64,000 nt of DNA from GCA-2720975 sp964469565 (GTDB lineage Bacteria; Planctomycetota; UBA1135; GCA-002686595): contig CAYXZD010000005.1 of the NCBI GenBank assembly GCA_964469565.1, forward strand, positions 135,484 through 199,483, written 5' to 3'. This document shows positions 25,473-33,500 of this stretch, one piece after another. Position numbers and translations under genes: made by a program. Under the pieces are notes generated by a model. That model saw only the letters and a program-made list of their open reading frames with translations. It ran no database searches and was not told where the DNA came from. Numbering within the stretch: the first letter of the stretch is position 1; every line of letters begins with the position of its first letter.

Positions 25473-25776
25473 GATTCCCGAGAGGGGGGGGTTATGCCGG
25501 TTCGACCAAGTGCTCTCCTAGGGAGAGCGCAACGCCTGGCCACGCGGCGGAAAGTGAGTTCACTGCAAGCGGAGGCAAGCCCCGACTGGAGTGTGTGAAA
25601 GAGAACAGATAAATACTGAAAGGTGTGCCGAGTGAAGAAGGTCAGGGACCGTAGCGCCAAGTGAGGGTCGAGGCTTGAGGCGGCGAGGTGCAGGTTTGGC
25701 TCACGCCTGGCCTGCAAAACCCCGGGGCTGGTGTCTCGATCCGTTAGCTGTCGGACCTTGCTCTACGCGATTACGC
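25473..25776 (-). promoter_or_regulatory. long rpsJ-rplC intergenic leader with hairpin at 25512-25528
   Basis: This 304-base non-coding stretch separates rpsJ from rplC. GCTCTCC (25512-25518) and GGAGAGC (25522-25528) form a tight hairpin with a 3-base loop, 40 bases upstream of rplC. No U-run follows it. In E. coli the L4-responsive leader precedes rpsJ; a relocated control site or an internal promoter here is inference. No credible gene is seen. Confidence 0.4.
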
Positions 25777-26082
25777 CTATGCTTTAATACGAATATCCAC
25801 GCCCGCAGGCATGTTGAGAGAAGAGAGCGAGTCGATCGTTTGGGGGGTCGGCTCGGAGATGTAGATCAGGCGCTTGTGAGTTCGGATTTCGAACTGCTCG
25901 CGTGATTTCTTGTCGATGAACGGAGAGCGCAGGACTGTATAGCGCTCGATCCGAGTTGGAAGCGGAATCGGTCCAGCCACTTGAGCGCCGGTACGGCGAG
26001 CAGTCTCGACGATTTCAACACCGGACTGGTCCAGTGCCTCGTGGTCGTAGGCCTCCATGCGGATCTGAATCTTTTCGCTCAT
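25777..26082 (-). CDS. rpsJ: 30S ribosomal protein S10
   Basis: S10 is a head protein and, as NusE, a partner of NusB in antitermination. It has 101 residues starting MSEKIQIRMEAYDHEALDQS, with GPIPLPTRIERYTVLRSPF and KKSREQFEIRTHKRLI. It heads the S10 gene group but is isolated by 707 non-coding bases upstream and 304 downstream. Confidence 0.98.
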   Translation of the reverse strand: MSEKIQIRMEAYDHEALDQSGVEIVETARRTGAQVAGPIPLPTRIERYTVLRSPFIDKKSREQFEIRTHKRLIYISEPTPQTIDSLSSLNMPAGVDIRIKA

Positions 26083-26789
26083 GCGGTCGGGGTCTGTCGA
26101 GGTCCCGCTTGTGCGGGCTCTAAGCAGAAGGGTGGGCTTGTGGGTGTCTTAGGGGAGTCGTCTCGCCGTCGAAGGCAGAACGCTGATGGGTTGAGTGATC
26201 GGGTTTGTGCCGCCGAGGGAGGCGACACATGAGGCCTAGAATGGGCACCCAAACAACGGCTAGAGGCCATGCATGGGGACCAGCCTTTGGCGCTGGGCGG
26301 TTGCGTTTTGACCGTAATCGAATACCACCTTTGGGACTCGATTCGGTCGCTGCCAGGGAGGCTCGAGTAGGGTTCAAAACCCTGAAAAACCGTCCCGGTG
26401 CAGTTGAGGGGGGGAGACGATAGCGGCAAAGGGGTGGAGGGTCAACCATGCACCGGCAGAACATATTCCTACCCTCCGATGGCCGGCGGCCGGGAGGAGC
26501 CACCCCCCATCCGCTCAGAGCGCCGAGCCCTGATACCCCCACAGGACCGCCTCCACGGGGATCATTAGCCGGTCCCCGCCCCCGCCTGGCGGCACCGGCG
26601 GCTCCCCCTAGCCCCCCACGGCATCGCTAGGGGCGCAGAATCAAGGGCTCTGGCCAATCACTCCATCAAATGGGGATTGGTATTGAAGGCATCCACAGCG
26701 CCAATACAACGCATAAAGGGCGGTGCCAATCGGGCCCAGCCTAGGGGTTGTGCCGGCGCCTTGGCCTCCTCAGGGTTGAGCGAGCAGGC
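26083..26789. other. 707-base non-coding gap between the EF-G gene and rpsJ
   Basis: Many bacteria have tuf in this position. Here the only tuf is at 43075 and no tuf fragment could be recognised. The DNA is GC-rich, with inverted repeats such as GCCGGT (26568-26573) with ACCGGC (26594-26599) enclosing an inner CCGCC/GGCGG stem. That structure could be a terminator for the EF-G transcript, although it has no clear U-run. The region probably also contains the promoter of the S10 operon. Open frames here resemble no known protein. Confidence 0.4.
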
Positions 26790-28835
26790 TCACAACCAAG
26801 CGAGCCCACGCGCTTCGAGCTCGTCCTCGGCCACCGACACAAACCCCGCAGGGGACAGGGTGAACCCAGCACGGCCCTGGGAGAGCGAGCGCACCACCGT
26901 GGAGTAGCCAAACATCTGTGCAAGGGGCACGGTCCCGAGAATCGTGCGCAGGTCCCCCTCCGCTTGCACCTCACCCACCACGGCCCTGCGAGAGGCGAGG
27001 TCTGCGATGATCCCGCTGGAAAAGGCCTCCGGCGTTTGGACCTCGAATGCCATCTGGGGCTCTAAGACGCAGGCCGCAGCCGCCCCGAGTGCCATGGTCA
27101 TGGCAGCACTCGCGGCCTGGGCGAATGCCCAGGGATCGTCGCGCTGATCCTGGCGTTCGATCGCGAGTACGCGCACCCGGCCTGCCACCAGATTGAATCC
27201 GAACCTCGGACCGCTCATCGCCTCCAATTGAAGGGCCTGATCGAGGGCCTTGCGCAGCTCTGTGGGTAGGTCTAGGCCGCATTCCCACTCCACATCCCAG
27301 CCTTGTTCAGCACCCCCAATCTCTACGCTCACCCCCGCAAAGACCTCCCGCCCAGCGCGCGTCTCCTCCACGCGGCCTTGCCCACGACCCGGACCCGTGA
27401 TCGCCTCTCGGTAGCGCACGCGCGGCTCGCCCACCCGTGGGGTAAGCCCCCATTCACGCCGCAACCTGTGCATGTTGACCTCCAAGTGCAACTCCCCCAT
27501 TCCCTGGAGGGTCCACTGGCCCGCTCCCGCATCCTCCTGAATTCGAAGGGATGGATCCTCTCGCCCCAAGCGCTCGAGGGCTGAGCGAAGCTTGTCTCGT
27601 TCATCAGCGGCCATGGGCTCGACCACAAGCCCAATCACCGGGTCGGGAAACGTCAACGACTCCAGTCGAATCGGATTCGCCCGCTCGCAGAGCGTGTCTC
27701 CGGTCACAGTCTCCTTCAATCCTATGACTGCCACGATATCCCCTGCCGCGGCATCCTCGACTGCTTCACCGTGATCGGCGTGCATGCGTTGCATACGGCC
27801 GATGCGCTCCATTCTTGCGCTGCGGGGATTCCAGACCTTTGCTCCCATACGCAGGGTGCCGCTGTAAACGCGCACAAACGTCAGGTCACCATGCGCAAGT
27901 GAAAGGACTTTGAACGCAAGGGCGACAAGGGGCCCCGACTCATCGGCAGGATACGCGATGGTCTCTCCAGAGGGAGCGAGCCCCTCCACAGCGGGTCTAT
28001 CGAGTGGACTGGGAAGCCAAGCGGCGACTCCATCCAACAGGGCTTCGACACCGACTCCGCGCAGGGCTGCGCCGCACAACACTGGCACAAGTGACCCATC
28101 AATCACTGCACGGCGTACCGCAGCGTGCAATTGATCGTCCCCAACCTCTCGACCTTCCAAGACGAGTTCCATGATTGAGTCGTTCAACTCAGCTAGCTCA
28201 TCGAGCAACTCCGCACGCAGGACCTCAACCTCATCAGTCAGCGCAGCCGGCACATCCCCGACACGGGATCCATGCCCCTCACCGTTGTTCATGAATCGAG
28301 CTTGGCCCGCAATACAGTCCACCACGCCCACCAGCTTTTCCCCTTCCATGATCGGATAGGCCACGGCGACGGCGGTGGCACCCAAGCGTGTGCTCAAACT
28401 CTCACAGGCAGCCAGCACATCAGCACCCGGCTTGTCGCATTTGTTGACAAAGGCTAGACAGGGAACGCCATGAGCACTCATTTGACGCCAAACCGTTTCA
28501 GTCTGGGCTTGTACGCCGGCCACCGCATCGACCACAAGTACGGCACCATCGAGAACACGCATGCATCGTTCCACCTCGACTGTGAAGTCCACGTGGCCGG
28601 GTGTGTCGATCAGATTGATCGTGACCGGAGCCCACTCGACCTGGGTCGCCGCACTGGCAATCGTGATCCCGCGCTCACGCTCCTCCGCCATCCAATCCAT
28701 GGTCGCGGTTCCCTCATCGACGCGGCCCACGCGATGCTCAACCCCACTCAAGTTGAGGATGCGCTCGGTCACCGTCGTCTTGCCCGCATCAATATGGGCG
28801 ACGATGCCGATATTGCGGAGATCGGCGAGGGGCAT
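26790..28835 (-). CDS. fusA: divergent elongation factor G-like GTPase in the str operon
   Basis: The 681-residue protein has full EF-G architecture. The GTPase motifs are AHIDAGKTTVTERIL (13-27), RGITIA (55-60), DTPGHVDF (77-84), NKCD (131-134) and CGAALRGVGV (254-263). Domains II to V follow, ending FGYSTVVRSLSQGRAGF. Domain IV (about 476-596) is unusual: the loop normally reading QTGGRGQYG is ETRAGREVFA here (490-500). The second tip loop, normally YHEVDSSEMAF, is RQDQRDDPWAF, so the decoding-site histidine is replaced by Gln562. It may be one of the paralogous EF-G classes of spirochaetes and planctomycetes, perhaps specialised for recycling; that is inference. Confidence 0.85.
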   Translation of the reverse strand: MPLADLRNIGIVAHIDAGKTTVTERILNLSGVEHRVGRVDEGTATMDWMAEERERGITIASAATQVEWAPVTINLIDTPGHVDFTVEVERCMRVLDGAVLVVDAVAGVQAQTETVWRQMSAHGVPCLAFVNKCDKPGADVLAACESLSTRLGATAVAVAYPIMEGEKLVGVVDCIAGQARFMNNGEGHGSRVGDVPAALTDEVEVLRAELLDELAELNDSIMELVLEGREVGDDQLHAAVRRAVIDGSLVPVLCGAALRGVGVEALLDGVAAWLPSPLDRPAVEGLAPSGETIAYPADESGPLVALAFKVLSLAHGDLTFVRVYSGTLRMGAKVWNPRSARMERIGRMQRMHADHGEAVEDAAAGDIVAVIGLKETVTGDTLCERANPIRLESLTFPDPVIGLVVEPMAADERDKLRSALERLGREDPSLRIQEDAGAGQWTLQGMGELHLEVNMHRLRREWGLTPRVGEPRVRYREAITGPGRGQGRVEETRAGREVFAGVSVEIGGAEQGWDVEWECGLDLPTELRKALDQALQLEAMSGPRFGFNLVAGRVRVLAIERQDQRDDPWAFAQAASAAMTMALGAAAACVLEPQMAFEVQTPEAFSSGIIADLASRRAVVGEVQAEGDLRTILGTVPLAQMFGYSTVVRSLSQGRAGFTLSPAGFVSVAEDELEARGLAWL

Positions 28836-28913
28836 GGACCTGAGTCTAGCGGGTCAGACTCTCTCGCCCGTAGTACAGAATGCTAGAGGGCACAGCGCGA
28901 TGCGGAGCACGGC

Positions 28914-28943
28914 CCCCTCGTACCCCCTCGTACTCCCTCGTAC
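28914..28943. repeat. three 10-bp direct repeats
   Basis: The units at 28914-28923, 28924-28933 and 28934-28943 read CCCTCGTAC, with the first base of each unit C, C and T. They lie in the 182-base gap between the Tsr3-like gene and the EF-G gene, about 80-110 bases upstream of the EF-G start, where a regulatory role is possible. Confidence 0.6.
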
Positions 28944-29017
28944 CCAAGCCATTCAGCCGACGATACGGCAGCTCCCGGCCAACCGTGGCCACTGCCCCGA
29001 GCGAGCGGCAAGCCCTG

Positions 29018-29518
29018 CTACGTGCAAAGCTCTGGGTTGGCAGCCAAGAACTGCTCTCGCCAGTGATAGTGTTCGAGAAGCTTGGGCTCCGGCTCTCCCA
29101 GGATGGCGAGGGCGGCGAATAAGGCCTCCACGGAGGCCAGGCCTTGGTCGGGGTCCTCAAAAACCTGACTCTTGCGCGGATAGGCCGTTTGCAAGGACGG
29201 CAGTGAGCGTGGAACACAATCCCCCGAGATGGCCTGCACGAGTAACGGGGCACGGCGCCAATTGCTATCGACAAGCAAGAGCCCCCGTCCAGCATCGGCC
29301 TCACTCAACTCGGGCCCATCAGGGGTCAGCAGGATCCTCCCCCCTGCATCCAACCTCATGCCGGGAGCGAAACTCACAAAGTGCACCCCCTCCATACCTT
29401 TCAGAGGCGTGAGCGAACATTTCCGCTCAGACTCTCTGGGATCACGAAGAATGAGGATATCCAAGACGTGCCGAGGACCGCTAGAGGCGGATCCATTGAG
29501 TAGGTCTCTGGGATTCAC
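29018..29518 (-). CDS. Tsr3-like (DUF367) rRNA aminocarboxypropyltransferase homologue
   Basis: This 166-residue protein lies between rpsG and the EF-G gene, a slot with no standard str-operon gene. Its motifs follow Tsr3, the enzyme that adds an aminocarboxypropyl group to small-subunit rRNA helix 31 in eukaryotes and archaea. They include a DP...KCS N-terminal element (26-35), LLTPDGPELSEADA (63-76), LLVDSNW (81-87, Tsr3 has DCSW), RSLPSLQTAYP (104-114), GLASVEALFAALAILG (126-141) and HWREQFLAANPEL (152-164). The archaeal NPVNYG stretch is altered to YPRKSQ. It ends with TAG. A DTW-domain tRNA enzyme is less likely because the DTW motif is absent. Confidence 0.75.
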   Translation of the reverse strand: MNPRDLLNGSASSGPRHVLDILILRDPRESERKCSLTPLKGMEGVHFVSFAPGMRLDAGGRILLTPDGPELSEADAGRGLLLVDSNWRRAPLLVQAISGDCVPRSLPSLQTAYPRKSQVFEDPDQGLASVEALFAALAILGEPEPKLLEHYHWREQFLAANPELCT

Positions 29519-29542
29519 ACGAGGCCGTCGTGTGAGAAGGGT

Positions 29543-30019
29543 CTAGCGTGCGAAGTGGGCGTAGGCTTTGTTGGCCTCTGCCATCTTGTGGACGCTTTCC
29601 TTCCACTGTACGGCGGGACCGGTGCCATTGTAGGCATCCACCATTTCTTCGGACAGACGCGCTGCCATGGGCTTACCCTTCTTCTTTCGAGCAAAATCCA
29701 CCAACCATCGAATGGCTAGTGCCTGTTGCCTGGCGCGCTTGACCTCACGCGGGATCTGGTAGTTCGACCCTCCCACACGCTTGGAGCGCACTTCCACAAG
29801 GGGGCGCACGTTATCGATGGCCTTGGTGAAGATCTCAACCTGATCTTCAGCATCAGGAATCTTCTTGCTGGCGAGATCGAGAGCATCGTAGAACACCTTC
29901 TGGGCGATGCTCTTCTTACCGTCGAGCATGACGGCATTGATCAACTTGGACGCCAGCATGGAACCAAACTTGGGATCAGGCTTGGTGTAGACAGCGGTGG
30001 ACTTGTAGTTACGGGGCAT
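29543..30019 (-). CDS. rpsG: 30S ribosomal protein S7
   Basis: S7 organises the 30S head and, in E. coli, represses the str operon. It has 158 residues with the conserved VEVRSKRVGGSNYQIPREV and ALAIRWLVDFARKK segments. It follows rpsL by 38 bases. The Tsr3-like gene starts 24 bases after it, close enough for co-transcription. Confidence 0.97.
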   Translation of the reverse strand: MPRNYKSTAVYTKPDPKFGSMLASKLINAVMLDGKKSIAQKVFYDALDLASKKIPDAEDQVEIFTKAIDNVRPLVEVRSKRVGGSNYQIPREVKRARQQALAIRWLVDFARKKKGKPMAARLSEEMVDAYNGTGPAVQWKESVHKMAEANKAYAHFAR

Positions 30020-30057
30020 GGCTTGGCTTGCGTGGCAGTGATAAGGGATGGACGCGT

Positions 30058-30432
30058 TTACTTCTTGGGCTTCTTCGTCCCATACTTCGAGCGCCCTTGG
30101 CCACGGCCATCCACACCAGAGGTGTCATGGGTTCCGCGGAGGATGTGGTAGCGAACACCGGGCAAGTCACGAACTCGCCCACCGCGCAGGAGAACAACTG
30201 AGTGCTCCTGCAGGTTGTGACCCTCGCCTGGAATGTAAGCAGTGACTTCCTTTCCATTGGAAAGTCGCACGCGTGCGATCTTCCGGAGGGCGGAGTTCGG
30301 CTTCTTGGGGGTCTGAGTCTTGACGCTCAGGCAGACACCGCGTTTCTGCGGGCAGCTGTCTAGAACGGGTGACTTGGAGCGCTTGATGGGCTTCTTGCGG
30401 CCCTTGCGCACAAGTTGGTTGATAGTCGGCAT
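30058..30432 (-). CDS. rpsL: 30S ribosomal protein S12
   Basis: S12 monitors decoding and carries the streptomycin-resistance positions. It has 124 residues starting MPTINQLVRKGRKK, with KKPNSALRKIARVRL and EGHNLQEHSVVLLRGGRV. The RGGRVRDLPGVRYHI segment contains the aspartate that is methylthiolated in other bacteria. It lies 162 bases after rpoC. Confidence 0.98.
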   Translation of the reverse strand: MPTINQLVRKGRKKPIKRSKSPVLDSCPQKRGVCLSVKTQTPKKPNSALRKIARVRLSNGKEVTAYIPGEGHNLQEHSVVLLRGGRVRDLPGVRYHILRGTHDTSGVDGRGQGRSKYGTKKPKK

Positions 30433-30594
30433 AATCGTTGGGGTCCCTGGTCGCTCTGGTCCGTCGGTCCAAAGGGGAACCGACCGCCCCAGAGCTAAGC
30501 GGGGGGAAGAATCTTAGGGATCGAGGGGTGCAGGTCAAGGCCCACGGGCAGGGTCTGGGGGCCCAAACTCCGGTCAGGCCTTCCCTTACCAGTA

Positions 30595-33500
30595 CTAGGC
30601 CTGCTCGCCCTCCGTGTCAGGGGTGGGCTCGGGCTCAGGAGATGGCTCAGGAGATGGCTCAGGAGATGGCTCAGGAGATGGCTCAGGAGACGGCTCAGGA
30701 GACGGCTCGGGAGACGGCTCGGGAGTGAAATCAGGGGCCGCATCGACCGTGGGTTCTGATGCGGGCTCCCCAAGGGGTTCTGCCTGGGGAGTGACTGACT
30801 CGAGTGGAGCCGATGTGCGCAGCACATCTTGAGCAACGGCAGTTCCTCCACCTGTTCCCAGAACGGGGGAGCCGCCATCTGTTCCGGTGGCAGGCAACGG
30901 AGCGGATAACGGATCGACATTGCCACTGAGCAACATTTCCATCTCCGCATCCTCCATCGCCGCGCCGCCAAAAGCACTGCCCGTGCCGCCAATATCACCG
31001 AAGTCGATGTTCTTCTTCACGCGTGTCCGATAGTGATCGCGGAATCCAGTCCCCGTGGGAACCATGTGTCCCAAGATGACGTTTTCCTTCAAGCCCACAA
31101 GCGTGTCGCGCTTACCCGCGATGGCCGCCTCGGTGAGCACCTTGGTCGTCTCTTGGAAAGAGGCCGCCGAGATGAACGAATCCGATGACAGAGATGCTTT
31201 GGTAATACCCAAGAGCAACGTCAAGCCCGTAGCAGGTTTGCGACGTTCCCTACGCATGCGCTCGTTCTCTCGCCGGAAATGATACTTGTCCACAACAGCC
31301 CCCGGCAGGAATGTCGAGTCACCGGAGTCTGTCACCTGCACCTTGCGCATCATTTGGGACAAAATCGTCTCGATGTGCTTGTCATCGATCGTCACGGACT
31401 GACTGCGGTAGACGTTTTGAACCTCGCGCAGCAGGTACTCCTGCACGGCGTCCTCACCATTGATTCGCAGGATATCCTCGGGGTAGAGAGGGCCATCCAC
31501 GAGCGGCTCGCCAGCGATCACCTCATCGCCCTTGTGGACGCGCAGGTGCTTACCCTGGGGAACAGCGTGCTCGTGTTCTGCAACGACCTCTCCGGCCGTG
31601 TCGAACGCACGCACAATAATGGTACGCTTGCCGCGTTTGCGATCTCCCAATTCCACGATGCCGTCAATCTCACTCATGACGGCCGGCTCCTTGGGACGAC
31701 GCGCCTCGAAGAGCTCCGTCACGCGTGGCAGACCCCCGGTGATGTCCTGGGTTCCCGTCGCCTCTCGGGCCGATTTTGCCAGCAGGTCGCCCTCGGCAAT
31801 CTTGGCCCCATCAGCCACCTCCAGGTAGGCCTTCTCGGGGATGGGGTGCAGGGCGAGGACGCTCCCATCCTTGCCTTCCAGCACGAGTTGGGGATGCAAG
31901 TCGCCCTTGTGCTCCATGACCTGGGTACGGTCCGAACCACTGCGGCTATCTCTTTCAATCCGCAGGGTCTTGCCTTCCACCAGGTCCTCAAAGCGCACGA
32001 TGCCGGCGAACTCAGAGATAATGGGAGTGTGGTGAGGGTCCCAACTGCAAAGGGCCTCACCCGAACTGATTTGCTGGCCGTCCTTCACGGACATCAGCGC
32101 ACCAGGGGGGATTGAGTACAAGTCGATCTCCCGGTCCTGCTCGTCCAGCAGGGCGACGGCTCCGTTCCGGTTGAGAACGATGGTTTCCTTTTCCTTGTTC
32201 TCCACGACACGCAGGTTCTGGAATTTCACCTTGCCATCACGCTTGACGAGCCGCTCCGTGTCCTCCACAGATCGCGAGGCCGTGCCACCGATGTGGAAAG
32301 TACGCATGGTGAGCTGAGTTCCAGGTTCACCAATCGACTGGGCTCCAATGATTCCTACGGCTAGGCCCCGTTCACCGAGCTGACCGCGGGAGAGGTCCAT
32401 TCCATAGCAGCGGGCACAAACTCCGAGGGCAGCCTCGCAAGTGAGAGTACTCCGGACTCGAATCTTCTCATGCCCTAGCGCTTCGATCCGTGCGGCGATT
32501 TCCGCAGTGATCAACTCGCCTTCGCGCACAATGATCTCGTCATCCACCACATCAACGATGGGGTCCCGAGCACAACGCCCGCGAATCGCCTGGGCCAACG
32601 TAACGGCCACACGGTCACCCGAATAAACAACCTGTTTGGTCACCGCATTCATGGTGCCGCAATCATCCATCGTGATGACCACGTTTTGAGCCACGTCGGT
32701 CAGCTTCCGCGTGAGGTAACCCGCGTCTGCTGTCTTGAGGGCGGTATCCGCAAGGCCTTTCCGCGCACCGTGGGTCGAGGAGAAGTACTCCAAAACCTTG
32801 AGACCTTCGCGGAAATTAGCCTTGATGGGCGTTTCGATGATCTCACCCGAGGGCTTGGCCATGAGGCCTCGCATTCCTCCCAGTTGACGAATCTGGTCCA
32901 CGGAACCCCGCGCGCCGGAAGTCACCATGCAGTAGATGGGATTGACGTAGGCTGAATCCTCGTCGAAGTCCTTCGCAAGGATGCCCATGAGCACATCACC
33001 CACTTCCTCACGAGCCTGGGTCCACAGATCGATGATCTTGAGGTAGCGTTCCCCGGCCGTGATCACACCCTTTTCATAGGAGGCTTCGATCTTGTCGATC
33101 TTGTCCTGGGTCGATTTCAGGATCTCACCCTTCTCGGCAGGAATACAAATGTCATTCTTGGCAAAACTGAGTCCTGCGCGGGTCGAAGCTTTAAAGCCGA
33201 GATCCTTCAGGTCATCGAGGAGGGCTAGAGTCGAGGCCCTGCCTAGCAAATCATGGCAATCAGAAATCAGGGCCTGAATGGCCTTCTTCGTCAGGTCGTA
33301 GTTATAAAACGCCATCCCCTCGGGCAGGATGTCGTTGAAGATTACGCGGCCGATGGTCGTCGTAAGGAACTCGGTCCGTGGGGACAGGGATTCCTCACCC
33401 TTTTCAGCAGGCACTCCGCAGACTTTACCCGAGGCATCAACGGAGACGGGATCGGAGCCGATTCCGTACTTGACCTGCTGGCCCTCCGTGAGTCGAACCC

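Noticed and set aside
30632..30727. CRISPR-like array
   Set aside because: The 12-bp units are contiguous with no spacers and encode an in-frame SPEP tail of RpoC.
31279..32115. 278-residue open frame antisense to rpoC
   Set aside because: It is a shadow of rpoC, with no homology and a composition explained by the opposite strand.
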